The notes: a model not told the origin generated them from the letters alone. A DNA stretch of 64,000 bases from Dyella lipolytica (GCF_030160075.1 NZ_BSNQ01000003.1:1610328-1674327), one strand, 5' to 3'; numbered from the stretch's first letter, positions 49,124 through 58,114 are shown. Program-made: numbers and translations.

Positions 49124-49978
49124 ATGTCTGCCATTCGCTATCGCCGTGCCAATGTCGACGGCTTGAACATCTTCTATCGGGAAGCCGGTTCCACCGCAAA
49201 ACCGAAGTTGCTTCTGCTTCACGGTTTTCCGAGTTCCAGCCATATGTTTCGCGACCTCATTCCGTTGCTGAGCGAGCACTTCCATATCGTCGCACCCGAT
49301 CTGCCCGGGTTCGGACTATCGGACATGCCGTCACGCGACCGCTTCACGTACACGTTCGACAATATCGCCAACGTCATCGATCGCTTTACCGAAGTCGTGG
49401 GTTTCGATCGCTTTGCGATTTACGTGTTCGACTACGGCGCACCGACGGGTTTCCGCATCGCCGTTAAACACCCGGATCGCATCACTGGAATCATTTCCCA
49501 AAACGGCAACGCCTACGAAGAAGGCCTGAGCGACGGTTGGACTCCGATCCGCACCTACTGGGAAAACCCTTCGGATACCAACCGCGAAGCCTTGCGCGGA
49601 TTTCTTACCCCGGAAACGACACGCTGGCAGTACACGCACGGCACGACGGATGAATCCCTGGTATCGCCCGATGGCATCGCGTTGGACAGCCACTACCTGG
49701 CGCGCGAGGGAGCGGATGACGTGCAGTTGGATCTGTTCCTCGACTACAGAAGCAACGTAGCGCTTTATCCGGCATTCCAGGCGTATTTTCGCCATCATCG
49801 TCCGCGCTTTCTCGCCGTATGGGGCAAGAACGATCCGTTTTTCCTTCCGCCGGGCGCCGAATCGTTCAAGCGCGACATCCCGGACGCGCGCGTTCGTTTC
49901 TTCGACACCGGGCACTTCGCACTGGAAACCCATACGAAAGAGATAGCGGACGCCATCCGCGAATTCTTTACCCACTGA
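49124..49978 (+). CDS. Alpha/beta hydrolase (epoxide hydrolase / haloalkane dehalogenase-like)
   Basis: 284 residues. HGFPSSSHMFRDLIPLL is the oxyanion-hole motif (HGFP 33-36); the nucleophile elbow is VFDYGAP with D103, which points to an epoxide hydrolase or dehalogenase-like ester intermediate rather than Ser. LAVWGKNDPFF and DTGHFALETH carry the acid and His of the triad. AAGGAG is seven bases before the ATG. It is second in a probable operon with the 48327 hydrolase. Confidence 0.9.
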   Translation: MSAIRYRRANVDGLNIFYREAGSTAKPKLLLLHGFPSSSHMFRDLIPLLSEHFHIVAPDLPGFGLSDMPSRDRFTYTFDNIANVIDRFTEVVGFDRFAIYVFDYGAPTGFRIAVKHPDRITGIISQNGNAYEEGLSDGWTPIRTYWENPSDTNREALRGFLTPETTRWQYTHGTTDESLVSPDGIALDSHYLAREGADDVQLDLFLDYRSNVALYPAFQAYFRHHRPRFLAVWGKNDPFFLPPGAESFKRDIPDARVRFFDTGHFALETHTKEIADAIREFFTH

Positions 49979-50032
49979 ACCCACGTATACGGCGACGTCG
50001 GACCACACGATTCGTTCAACTGTTCCTGGAAT

Positions 50033-50060
50033 CGGAGGCAGCCCCGTCTGCCTCCGTTTT
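50033..50060 (+). terminator. Intrinsic terminator after the second hydrolase
   Basis: CGGAGGCAG (50033-50041) and CTGCCTCCG (50048-50056) pair perfectly; TTTT follows. It separates the hydrolase operon from the sigma-54 unit. Confidence 0.85.
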
Positions 50061-50100
50061 GTTCATTCGATCAGGCGACCTAAACACCCTTCTCACACAC

Positions 50101-50133
50101 TGTCCGGACAGTGCGGACAACTGTCCGCGGACA
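50101..50133. promoter_or_regulatory. Candidate enhancer (UAS) with palindromes, copy 2
   Basis: TGTCCGGACA (50101-50110) and TGTCCGCGGACA (50122-50133) are perfect palindromes. Both line up with copy 1 (23701, 23722) at the same distance from the following sigma-54 promoter. GCGGACA and TGTCCGC at 50113-50128 add a third arrangement. Confidence 0.68.
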
Positions 50134-50200
50134 ATCTTATGCGTTTGCCGGGATATCGAAAAATGGCTTAGGAATGCGGTTTTTTAGAGGTTGGCGCGGA

Positions 50201-50216
50201 TGGCACGGGCTTTGCA
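50201..50216 (+). promoter_or_regulatory. Sigma-54 (-24/-12) promoter, copy 2
   Basis: TGGCACG-GGCT-TTGCA matches the sigma-54 consensus closely. It lies at exactly the same distance from its UAS as copy 1. Transcription would start near 50227, 34 bp before the small peptide ATG. Confidence 0.78.
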
Positions 50217-50260
50217 GCCTAAACATCGAAAGCCTCACACCTCTTCAACGGAGAACCGCC

Positions 50261-50347
50261 ATGAAATTCGAAACCATCATGTTGAACAGCTTCTTCGCCG
50301 CCTGCATCGTGCTTTGTGTGTCGACGATCAGTGCCATGTTGCTGTAA
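50261..50347 (+). CDS. Small membrane peptide of the MKFET family, copy 2
   Basis: 28 residues starting MKFETIMLNSFFAAC, with a hydrophobic C-terminal half. It shares the first residues (MKFET), the ACGGAGAACCGCC leader and the sigma-54 promoter with the 48-residue peptide at 23862. Here the gene ends right after the membrane segment. No terminator follows, so transcription may continue into the serine hydrolase gene 112 bp later. Confidence 0.72.
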   Translation: MKFETIMLNSFFAACIVLCVSTISAMLL

Positions 50348-50459
50348 TCGATCCTGCTGCTTTAAACCGCCATACGCATTGCGTTGCGTTATCTCTGAAC
50401 ACCGATGACCCCATTTGTCGCGCTTTTCGCCTCGCCGCCTGATCTGAAATGGAGAGCTC

Positions 50460-51662
50460 ATGCATTCGATGAGATCGCTGGAAGCAAAAGTCGATAAGTG
50501 GGGTACGACGTGGGTTAGTTGCGCGCTCGCACTGCTGTGTACCTTCATAGCGTCATCAACGCTTGCTGCGATTACCACGATACCGAGCGACAACCTCCAT
50601 CGCTCTGCGTTGGATAGCGTTGTCGACAAGGCAGCCAGCGATTTCTTCCGCAATCGTTGTCATGTGGGTTTTTCGCTGGTGGTGGTGGATGGCAATCGGT
50701 CCCATTTCTACGACTACGGCTCGACCTCTCGCACCAAGGCCGAACTAGCAACTTCGCAGAGCGTTTACGAACTGGCTTCCGTCACCAAGACCTTTACGGC
50801 GACACTGGCAGCACAAGCCGTGCTTGATGGCCGCATGAGTGTGGACGGCGATTTTCGTAGCGCTCTGCCGGGCAACCACAGCAACCTAGCTTTGGATGGA
50901 AAACCCATCACGCTGCGAACGCTGCTCACCCACTATTCGGGCATGCCGCGCGATATCCCGGACACGGATGCTATCTATGCGGAAAAGAACTACGCGACGC
51001 TGCCCGCTCGCTTGATCGCGCTCAACCAAGGATTCGGCCGCGATCAGTTTCTGATGGCGCTGCACAGTGTCGCGCTGCGCAGCGAGCCTGGAAAAAATCA
51101 GGCGTACTCAAACGCCGGGTTCCAGGTGATCGGTCTGGGCCTGGAAAACGTCTATGGAAAGTCCTTCGAGGCGCTGGTACAGCAACGCATTACCCAGCCT
51201 CTAGGCATGACCTCGACCGGATTGACGTTGGATAGCGCGGAACAATCACGCCTCGTTGCCGGTTACGACCGCGATGGCCGGCTCGCTCCCTACCACCCCC
51301 AAAATGCCGGCGCTGCGTGGGGTTTGTATTCCTCCACGGAAGACATGGCGAAGTATTTGCGCTGGCAGCTTGATACCCAAGACCCCGCGATTCGTCTTTC
51401 GCATCAGCGACTCATTGGCACCGCCGACGATGGCGAAGCGATGGCGTGGCACCTGCAAATCGACCAGGGCCAACCCATCGTGTGGCACAGCGGCGGGAGC
51501 TTTGGCACATCCAGTCAGATGGTGCTTTATCCGAAGCAGCACCAAGGATTTGTGCTGTTAGCTAACGACACCTGCCAAGGCACGGAGGGTGCGCTGAAAA
51601 CGATGGCGATGTCGATTCATGCGGCAGCCTCTGAAAACAAGATCACGGCAACGAAACCGTGA
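50460..51662 (+). CDS. Exported beta-lactamase-like serine hydrolase (class C type)
   Basis: 400 residues: signal peptide (ALALLCTFIASSTLAAI), then the class C/EstB pattern. S107-V-T-K110 (ASVTKTFTATLA) holds the catalytic Ser/Lys, AYSNAGFQVIGLGLE the YxN motif and WHSGGSFGTSSQM the HxG motif. TLLTHYSGMP is another family mark. It may act on cell-wall peptides, beta-lactams or small esters. GGAGA precedes the ATG. It may be read from the sigma-54 promoter at 50201. Confidence 0.9.
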   Translation: MHSMRSLEAKVDKWGTTWVSCALALLCTFIASSTLAAITTIPSDNLHRSALDSVVDKAASDFFRNRCHVGFSLVVVDGNRSHFYDYGSTSRTKAELATSQSVYELASVTKTFTATLAAQAVLDGRMSVDGDFRSALPGNHSNLALDGKPITLRTLLTHYSGMPRDIPDTDAIYAEKNYATLPARLIALNQGFGRDQFLMALHSVALRSEPGKNQAYSNAGFQVIGLGLENVYGKSFEALVQQRITQPLGMTSTGLTLDSAEQSRLVAGYDRDGRLAPYHPQNAGAAWGLYSSTEDMAKYLRWQLDTQDPAIRLSHQRLIGTADDGEAMAWHLQIDQGQPIVWHSGGSFGTSSQMVLYPKQHQGFVLLANDTCQGTEGALKTMAMSIHAAASENKITATKP

Positions 51663-51728
51663 CACATGCCGCGACGGCCTCAGCGTGAATGCGCAAAGGG
51701 GCGCAGTCCGCTCTGGACCCATTTTCTT

Positions 51729-52703
51729 CTAGCGTACTTGCTGATCTCTCACCGACTGACGGCGGCGCCACGTCGCGGGAGGCAGGCCAAATTCGCGGTG
51801 GAACGCGCGGCTGAATGCCGTGTCCGTCTGGTAGCCCACATCCTCGGCAATGCGCGCAAGCGTGGCGTTGCTTCGAGACAGCAGATTGGCAGCGAGCAAC
51901 ATGCGCCATTGCGTCAAATACTGCATCGGCGTGCTTCCAACCAGCTGGTGAAAGCGTTCGGCAAGTACAGAGCGCGACGTGGCTGCCGCATTGGCCAGCT
52001 CATCCAGCGACCAGGCATGGGCGGGGTGTGTGTGCAACGCGTTCAACGCGGCGCCTACGATGGGATCCGCCAAACCCGCAAGCCATCCGGTGCGATCGTC
52101 GTGCCGATCATTCATGTAAAGACGCAAGACTTCGATAAACAGGACTTCGGCCAGCTTCGCCAACACCCCTTCCCCGCCGGGCCTGGGCGAACGCGCTTCG
52201 TTCAATGCATAACGAACCGACGTTTCCAACCAGGCTCCCGCGTTCGATCCACGCAGATTGACGTGCACAAGCGGCGGCAGTCCGCCCAGCAGCATATGCG
52301 CCAGACGTGCATCGCACGCCAGATAGCCGCAGATGATGCGCGTCGTCGGCCCGCCACCACCGTATGAAAGCAGCCGTGGTCGGCGAGACAACACCTCGTG
52401 CAACGGCGAGCCCTTGCCGGGCGTCAGGTCCGGTTGGGAGCTCATGCGATGCGCATCTCCGCGCGGAAAAACCACGACATCTCCTGCAGAGATAGATGTT
52501 GGTGGCTGGTTATCCAACTCTACAAAACACGTCCCTTCGGTGATCAAGTGAAAGATCACAACACGTTCGGCACCGGGTTCGAGCAGAGGCGCTACGGTAT
52601 CGGCACGGGGTGACTGATAGCACCATGGCGCCGTGAATCTCGCTTGGATGAAGATGGCGCCGACCATGTGTACGACGCGAAGGATTTCCGATAGCGCATC
52701 CAT
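51729..52703 (-). CDS. AraC-family regulator with cupin-like sensor
   Basis: 324 residues: cupin/AraC-binding N-terminal domain (PLLEPGAERVVIFHLITEGTCFVELDNQPPTSISAGDVVVFPRGDAHRM) and a C-terminal double HTH (WSLDELANAAATSRSVLAERFHQLVGSTPMQYLTQWRM, LARIAEDVGYQTDTAFSRAFHREFG). The start at 52703 is 11 nt after the OsmC gene stop, so the two form an operon. It may sense a small ligand and control the OsmC protein. Confidence 0.9.
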   Translation of the reverse strand: MDALSEILRVVHMVGAIFIQARFTAPWCYQSPRADTVAPLLEPGAERVVIFHLITEGTCFVELDNQPPTSISAGDVVVFPRGDAHRMSSQPDLTPGKGSPLHEVLSRRPRLLSYGGGGPTTRIICGYLACDARLAHMLLGGLPPLVHVNLRGSNAGAWLETSVRYALNEARSPRPGGEGVLAKLAEVLFIEVLRLYMNDRHDDRTGWLAGLADPIVGAALNALHTHPAHAWSLDELANAAATSRSVLAERFHQLVGSTPMQYLTQWRMLLAANLLSRSNATLARIAEDVGYQTDTAFSRAFHREFGLPPATWRRRQSVRDQQVR

Positions 52704-52714
52704 TTTCGCAAGGC

Positions 52715-53245
52715 TCAGATGATGTTTGCATCGATATGCACGTGCGTAGATAACGTGCCTTCCACGACACACGCGATGGGCGAGCAACGGCGGCTCCTTT
52801 CCACCAGTTCGCGTAGCCGTCCCGATGTAACACCCTGTGCATCGATGCGAATGCGCCATTCCATGTCGCACGGCCCGGCAGAGACACGTTCACCGTTGCC
52901 ATCGACCATGCCGAGAAAGCCGCGCGTATCGGTACGACTGTGCACCGACACCTCCAACCTGGTCAGCACGATGCCTTCTGCGGCCGCGTTCATCGCGATG
53001 CAGGTGGCAAGACAGGATGCTGCGCCGGCCCTGAATAGCCAGCCCGGTGTCATCTGGTCGCCGCTGCCACCTATCTCCGCAGGCATATCGGTCAACACCT
53101 GCGCACCATTGGGATGGCGGGAAACGACTCGCAGGCCATGCTGCCAATGCGCCGTGGCCGGCGTGTCATCCTGAAGACCTCTTTGAGGCTGACGTTGCAG
53201 TACAGCCCTGACGCGCTGCACAGCCTCCGCGATGCCCTGCACCAT
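52715..53245 (-). CDS. OsmC-family peroxiredoxin-like protein
   Basis: 176 residues. GDQMTPGWLFRAGAASCLATCIAMNAAAEGI carries the OsmC/Ohr cysteine region: C(LAT)C in the helix where many family members have the peroxidatic Cys. The other conserved Cys lies near RRCSPIACVVEGTL. Such proteins reduce organic hydroperoxides with two cysteines. GGAGGG precedes the ATG at 53245. First gene of an operon with an AraC-type regulator, an unusual partner for OsmC. Confidence 0.85.
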   Translation of the reverse strand: MVQGIAEAVQRVRAVLQRQPQRGLQDDTPATAHWQHGLRVVSRHPNGAQVLTDMPAEIGGSGDQMTPGWLFRAGAASCLATCIAMNAAAEGIVLTRLEVSVHSRTDTRGFLGMVDGNGERVSAGPCDMEWRIRIDAQGVTSGRLRELVERSRRCSPIACVVEGTLSTHVHIDANII

Positions 53246-53501
53246 GGCGACGCCCTCCGCCAAACCCGTGCGTGAACGTGTTCGGCCTAATCCCCTGAGG
53301 CTGTTCCGGCATGCCGAGCATCCGGACGGTTGAGCAGGTCAGGGCGACGCGCGGATAGGACGCGGCTGACCGGCAGACGCCACAGTACACCCAAATGCGT
53401 ACCCAGTCAGCGCGGCCGCCGGGTTGTCGTACGTCGCCCGGCGGGCAGCTCGCTGAGGGTCGGACCACGTACACCGCCAATGTCGACGGGGAGGTTCTTG
53501 T

Positions 53502-54278
53502 ATGACTCGCTTGATTTGCTTTCTCTATGGTGTTGTTTGCTATCTCGCGTTCTTCATCACGTTTCTCTACATGATCGGTTTCGTCGGAAATCTGGTGGTT
53601 CCCAAATCCATCGATACCGGATCGCCGGCGCCCTCCGCAGAGGCGATAGCGATCAACCTGGTGCTGGTAGCGTTGTTCGGCATCCAGCACAGCGTCATGG
53701 CACGGCCAGGCTTTAAACGTTGGTGGACGCGCTGGGTGCCGCAAACCATCGAGCGCAGCAGCTACGTGCTGCTGGCGAGCCTGACGTTGCTCCTCCTGTT
53801 CGCGCTATGGATGCCCATGACGCGTGAGGTATGGCATGTGCCGTCGTCGCTTGCGTCACTGGTGCTATGGATACTGTTCGCACTGGGGTGGACACTGGTT
53901 CTGGCCAGCACCGTGCTAATCAATCACTTCGATCTCTTCGGATTGCGTCAGGTTTATTTGAACCTTAAAAACAAAACGTACACGCCGATCGGATTCCGTA
54001 TTCCCCTCTTCTACCGCGCTGTGCGTCACCCGCTGCTGCTCGGCTTCCTCATTTCATTCTGGGCAACTCCGCTGATGACGGTAGGCCATCTGCTGTTTGC
54101 CTCTGCCATGACGACTTACATACTCATCGCGGTGCACTTTGAAGAGCGCGACCTTGCAGAAGCTTTCGGCGAAAAATATCGCCAATACCAGCAGCGCGTT
54201 TCCATGCTGATACCGTGGACCACGCACCAGAAAAACTATGACAACAAGCCATCAACACCGACGCTTCATTCGCGATAA
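53502..54278 (+). CDS. mddA: Methanethiol S-methyltransferase (MddA)
   Basis: 258 residues with about 5-6 membrane helices: [30 protein letters not shown] near the N-terminus, [34 protein letters not shown] in the middle, and [26 protein letters not shown] and [20 protein letters not shown] near the end. This is the MddA pattern within the isoprenylcysteine-methyltransferase superfamily; MddA turns methanethiol into dimethyl sulfide using SAM. An NnrU-type relative is a less likely alternative. Confidence 0.86.
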   Translation: MTRLICFLYGVVCYLAFFITFLYMIGFVGNLVVPKSIDTGSPAPSAEAIAINLVLVALFGIQHSVMARPGFKRWWTRWVPQTIERSSYVLLASLTLLLLFALWMPMTREVWHVPSSLASLVLWILFALGWTLVLASTVLINHFDLFGLRQVYLNLKNKTYTPIGFRIPLFYRAVRHPLLLGFLISFWATPLMTVGHLLFASAMTTYILIAVHFEERDLAEAFGEKYRQYQQRVSMLIPWTTHQKNYDNKPSTPTLHSR

Positions 54279-54357
54279 CTCTTGCCGCATTCCCTCCCCT
54301 ATGTGCAGTAGGGGAGGTCGCTATGCATACGTCGCTCCCTATTTTTCTGGACCTTGC

Positions 54358-55650
54358 TCAATGCGAAACGACTGCCTTCCATTGCGTCCCGCTATAGACA
54401 ACCGCGCACGAAGTAGATGCGCCACCGGTTACTGGCGAGTTAGCTGTACAGGCCACCGCATCAGAAATTGCCGCCTGATCTCCGGCTTGCGGCGATGGAT
54501 CTACAGTGGAGGAAAGCGATGCAAGTGTTGTCATGATCGGACGAACAAAGGTGCCGGTTATTGACCCTGTTGCCTTCAATGTTCCTTGCACTTGTGTCGG
54601 TGCGGCAACGAACATGGTTCCTCCATTGTCATAAATGGAGGAAGTGCTACCGAAGAGAATACCGGTTAGATCTGGAAGCTTGATTGCATAGGTAGATGAG
54701 TAAGTTCCCGCACTGAGGTCGAGCCCGGTCACCCAATCGCCGCTTACTTGTGCCCATGCGGCAGGCGCATCCACTGACACCGATCCACCGTAATCTTGAT
54801 GAGCCACACCTCCAGCGGCGATTGTGTCCCTTCGTATAAGCGTTCCTGTCCACCACTGGTGGCCATGAACGGATGCTCCGATGGCTTCTGCAAAATCCCC
54901 TGGGTACGACGGTAGTGCGTCGATGGGTGCTACAAATGAGCCCGTGGTGTTGATCGGCGATCCACCAAGGGTTGAAGAAATCTCGAATGTGTTTGGTGTG
55001 AGGCCGGCCGAAAGAATGTAGTACGTTGTTCCGGCTGTTATACCGGTTGGCAATGTGCCCGTTCCGCCAAACGAAACGCCCATATTTGCCGTAAAACCAT
55101 GACTCGCTAACGTAACGACAGCCGGTGACGCTACCGAAATCGTCACCGGGACCTGATTGATACCATCTGCCGATGGAAGCACGTCGGGTACGATCTGCAA
55201 TCCGACCGTATAGTTTGTGTATCCGAGATCACTCTGATACATGAAATTCCTCCAACGGTTTCCGACATTGATCTCCAAGCCTATGGCTGCACCGCCACTA
55301 TAGGTTTGACTAAGATACCCAGCCGGCGTATTCGATCCGAACCACCCGGCGAAGACCTGTCCACCGGTCAAGTTTTCATGAGTCACCCAGCTTGTTAGAC
55401 CAGAGTCAAACTGTGACCCCGGTGTTGCAGCCGTGACTGTGTATGCCGAAAGGAAGTTTCCATACGAACCAACACCACCGGTTCTGGTGCTGGTGGCGGA
55501 AAATATTCCTGCACCCACAGGATTATTTGGTGTGAGGGCATTATTCGTAAGTGTCATCACACTACCCGTAAGACTCATCACTTGCGCCGAGACAACTGGG
55601 GTGGCTAAGAGCGCAATCAAGACAGTGAAACTGATAAGCACCTGCTTCAT
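54358..55650 (-). CDS. Secreted protein with a phage-tail-like segment
   Basis: 430 residues. A signal peptide (MKQVLISFTVLIALLATPVVSAQ) precedes a Gly/Thr/Ser-rich body. Residues 165-245 (NQVPVTISVASPAVVTLASHGFTANMGVSF ... YYILSAGLTPNTFEISSTLGG) have the signature of segments found in phage tail/baseplate proteins. Before it YSGGAAIGLEINVGNRWRNFMYQ and after it WTGTLIRRDTIAAGG look like trimeric-fibre or adhesin content. The C-terminal ISDAVACTANSPVTGGASTSCAVVYSGTQWKAV holds two Cys. GC is lower than in the neighbours. A cell-surface or phage-derived origin is inferred. Confidence 0.78.
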   Translation of the reverse strand: MKQVLISFTVLIALLATPVVSAQVMSLTGSVMTLTNNALTPNNPVGAGIFSATSTRTGGVGSYGNFLSAYTVTAATPGSQFDSGLTSWVTHENLTGGQVFAGWFGSNTPAGYLSQTYSGGAAIGLEINVGNRWRNFMYQSDLGYTNYTVGLQIVPDVLPSADGINQVPVTISVASPAVVTLASHGFTANMGVSFGGTGTLPTGITAGTTYYILSAGLTPNTFEISSTLGGSPINTTGSFVAPIDALPSYPGDFAEAIGASVHGHQWWTGTLIRRDTIAAGGVAHQDYGGSVSVDAPAAWAQVSGDWVTGLDLSAGTYSSTYAIKLPDLTGILFGSTSSIYDNGGTMFVAAPTQVQGTLKATGSITGTFVRPIMTTLASLSSTVDPSPQAGDQAAISDAVACTANSPVTGGASTSCAVVYSGTQWKAVVSH

Positions 55651-55770
55651 AAGGCTTCATCCTTTTGTTCTCGTGAACACCATGCCACTTGCAGACACGA
55701 ATAAAGAGGACAGAGTTAGTTAAGCGACGCGCCTGTCATCTAACTATGTCCGATCCGTTTTCGCACTTGA

Positions 55771-56505
55771 TCAAAACGCGTCACCGCTGCGTATCGACGC
55801 TTCCGTCAACACCATCTCGTAAAGATCAAGACGTCCTTTCGCACGAACACCCCACCATGAAACAAGGTAGGTAGCGAGCAACATCGTTAGCAGAAAAGCG
55901 CCTATCCAGTGAATATGATCGAGCATTCCCTTCCAGTCTCCGAACGACCAATCCTTGAACTGCAGATACATGGCTAACAGCAATGGCAGGATGCCCAACT
56001 TATCTATGCCGCCGCTAAGCAAGCCATGGCGGTAAATGAATCTGGACTTTCGGTCGCTGACATAACGCAATTGCGCAGCAATAACGTGGAGCGGATAACG
56101 GCACACGGCATCCACGACGACGTTGTATTGCACTAGTTGTTGGTCCAGTTCTCGCGCAAAGGTTTCGTATTGATGTCGGTAGCCAAGCCATGCCTGCCAA
56201 CCGGCGTTCGCGAGAAGGGTGGCCATGCAAAGGCATTCCAGCACGACACCGATTTGCAGTATGCGCAGACCAAGCTGATTGCGCAGTAGCAGCGCACCAA
56301 GCACACCTAGGGCGCCGAAAAGAATCGCTCCGGCAACGGCAAATCGATCCAGCTTAGTCGTTAACGGATCATCGTTGCCCTGCGTGTGTTCGGCGATAAG
56401 CGCTTCCAGCCACGCAAAGCTAAAAGACTCGGGCAGCCTGGGTTCGCCCTCCCCTACGCCCGCTCCCACCATCGTGGCAGACGCCGCATGCGACATCCCT
56501 TCCAT
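55771..56505 (-). CDS. Hypothetical membrane protein
   Basis: 244 residues with about four hydrophobic segments (VAGAILFGALGVLGALLLRN, IGVVLECLCMATLLANAGW, ILPLLLAMYLQF, IHWIGAFLLTMLLATYLVSWWGV), separated by a soluble helical part (RHQYETFARELDQQLVQYNVVVDAVCRYPLHVIAAQLRYVSDRKS). It ends DLYEMVLTEAS. The start at 56505 has GGGGGCGG before it. No family recognised with confidence; size and layout recall phage/toxin-linked DUF4231-type proteins, but this is only a resemblance. Confidence 0.78.
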   Translation of the reverse strand: MEGMSHAASATMVGAGVGEGEPRLPESFSFAWLEALIAEHTQGNDDPLTTKLDRFAVAGAILFGALGVLGALLLRNQLGLRILQIGVVLECLCMATLLANAGWQAWLGYRHQYETFARELDQQLVQYNVVVDAVCRYPLHVIAAQLRYVSDRKSRFIYRHGLLSGGIDKLGILPLLLAMYLQFKDWSFGDWKGMLDHIHWIGAFLLTMLLATYLVSWWGVRAKGRLDLYEMVLTEASIRSGDAF

Positions 56506-56621
56506 GGCCGCCCCCTGTATTCGGCAGATGCGATAGGCGCATCGTGAGGCAGTGCCCAGCAACCGTCAACACGACTTTGAACTACTCCCGTTTTTCAGAG
56601 GCAATTAATCAACCCGCTACC

Positions 56622-56870
56622 TCAGTGACGAATGGCCCCTCTCCTCCGCTGCCTCCGCTTGTCGCGCTCCTGCATCAACATCGGCATCAGCTCCTCGATG
56701 TATGCCTTGGCGTGCCCACGCGTATGCATTTGGCGAAAGCGTTGATGCGCCTGATCTCGTCCAATCAGTTCCGCATGGGCTTTCCTCATGATGTGCAGAA
56801 AAGCCATCAAGCTGGTGCCGTCGCGCAAAGGTTCTTCGTCGCGCGGGTCCGGGGAAGATGTCTGGATCAT
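56622..56870 (-). CDS. Small protein coupled to the phosphoesterase
   Basis: 82 residues starting MIQTSSPDPRDEEP, with a helical, Arg-rich C-terminal half (MHTRGHAKAYIEELMPMLMQERDKRRQRRR). The ATG overlaps the phosphoesterase stop codon by 4 nt (ATGA), so both are translated together. No motif or membrane segment. Possibly an accessory or regulator of the phosphoesterase; function unknown. Confidence 0.8.
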   Translation of the reverse strand: MIQTSSPDPRDEEPLRDGTSLMAFLHIMRKAHAELIGRDQAHQRFRQMHTRGHAKAYIEELMPMLMQERDKRRQRRRGAIRH

Positions 56871-58114
56871 GGTCCGATCCTTTCCGAGCAGTCCGCGCGG
56901 CACGTTGTTGTGATCAAGGAAAGCACATCGTTCGCATTACGGTCGCGGTCGGTCAGCGGCGATAGGCCGAACAGGCGCTCGATGGTGGCAAGCGTCGATG
57001 CGTGGTCATAGATCGTGTGATCGACGTAACCACACGCCACCCAAGGCGACACGACAATCGCCGGCACACGTACGCCATAGACATCGAACCGGAATCCGTT
57101 CGTGTTGAGCGTTGGATCCGCACCATCATTAGGCGGCGTCGCCACGCCGGGTTTGGCGGAGTCGTAGAAGCCGCCGTGCTCGTCGTAAAGGATCACCAGC
57201 AAGCTGCTTTCCCACAGCGGCGAGTTGCGGATCGCGTTGTAGACGCGGGCTGCGAGTTGATCGCCGCCCGACAGACCGTCCATGGGATGTTGCGAACTAC
57301 CGCCCGCGTACGTGCTGTGCACGATGTCACCGTAGCCCGGCTCGATGAAGGTGTAACGAGCGGTATATCCCGTTTCGAGATCGTCTTCGAAATGCGCTAG
57401 GTCATCGACGTCGAAAAAACTGATGCCCTTGAGTGACGCGATCTGCGGCACATGCCCCAACAACGCGCCCGACTGATCTTGGTACAGGCGATAGTTGCCC
57501 TCACCCAGCGCGTCGAAGATCGAGCCTTTTGGGTAATGAAAACCATCGCATAACTCCCACCCATCCATTTCGGCAGAGGTAGGCGAATGATCCAGTCCGG
57601 CTGACGATGCACCATGCAGGAAATATCGGTTCGGCCAGGTTGGGCCAGGCAGCGACGAGTGCCAGCTGTCGCAAAGCACGAACTCGCTCGCCAACTGGTA
57701 TAGCGAAGGTGACCGGCTACGGGGATCGACACCTTGCATGACCTTGCCCACATCCGCCACCTGTGGCGGCGGGCCTTCGGATTGGGTGGTCGCGTAGTTC
57801 GAGACGAAACCGGAATTGTCGACCGTCGGGTAAGCCTGGCCCGCCTGAAAATGGACGCCAGCGCCGCACAGTTGCTCGACCACGTCCGTGAATTCATGCC
57901 CGGGATCGGTAGGCATCTGGTCGGGCGCACTGCCGCCGAATGGGTATGCAACACCACCGTAGGCGTTAGTGTTCGTGGACGTCGCGGCGGTGATGCCGGG
58001 TATGCCCGACAGTGCAAACAGATGGTCGAACGACCGGTTCTCCAGCATCAGCACAAACACATGCTGGATACGAGCCTGAACTGATGTGGACGCCATGGTT
58101 GGGTTTGCGCTCAC
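56867..58114 (-). CDS. Phosphoesterase (PF04185), second copy
   Basis: 415 residues. The metal motif ENRSFDHLFALSG (25-37) and LYDEHGGFYDS plus HASTLATIERLFGL are those of the phosphoesterase/phospholipase C-like family. It is shorter than the homologue at 6090-7544 and only distantly related. No signal peptide. The GTG start with AGGGGG just before it is preferred over an ATG six codons later. Coupled to the downstream small ORF. Confidence 0.88.
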   Translation of the reverse strand: MSANPTMASTSVQARIQHVFVLMLENRSFDHLFALSGIPGITAATSTNTNAYGGVAYPFGGSAPDQMPTDPGHEFTDVVEQLCGAGVHFQAGQAYPTVDNSGFVSNYATTQSEGPPPQVADVGKVMQGVDPRSRSPSLYQLASEFVLCDSWHSSLPGPTWPNRYFLHGASSAGLDHSPTSAEMDGWELCDGFHYPKGSIFDALGEGNYRLYQDQSGALLGHVPQIASLKGISFFDVDDLAHFEDDLETGYTARYTFIEPGYGDIVHSTYAGGSSQHPMDGLSGGDQLAARVYNAIRNSPLWESSLLVILYDEHGGFYDSAKPGVATPPNDGADPTLNTNGFRFDVYGVRVPAIVVSPWVACGYVDHTIYDHASTLATIERLFGLSPLTDRDRNANDVLSLITTTCRADCSERIGP

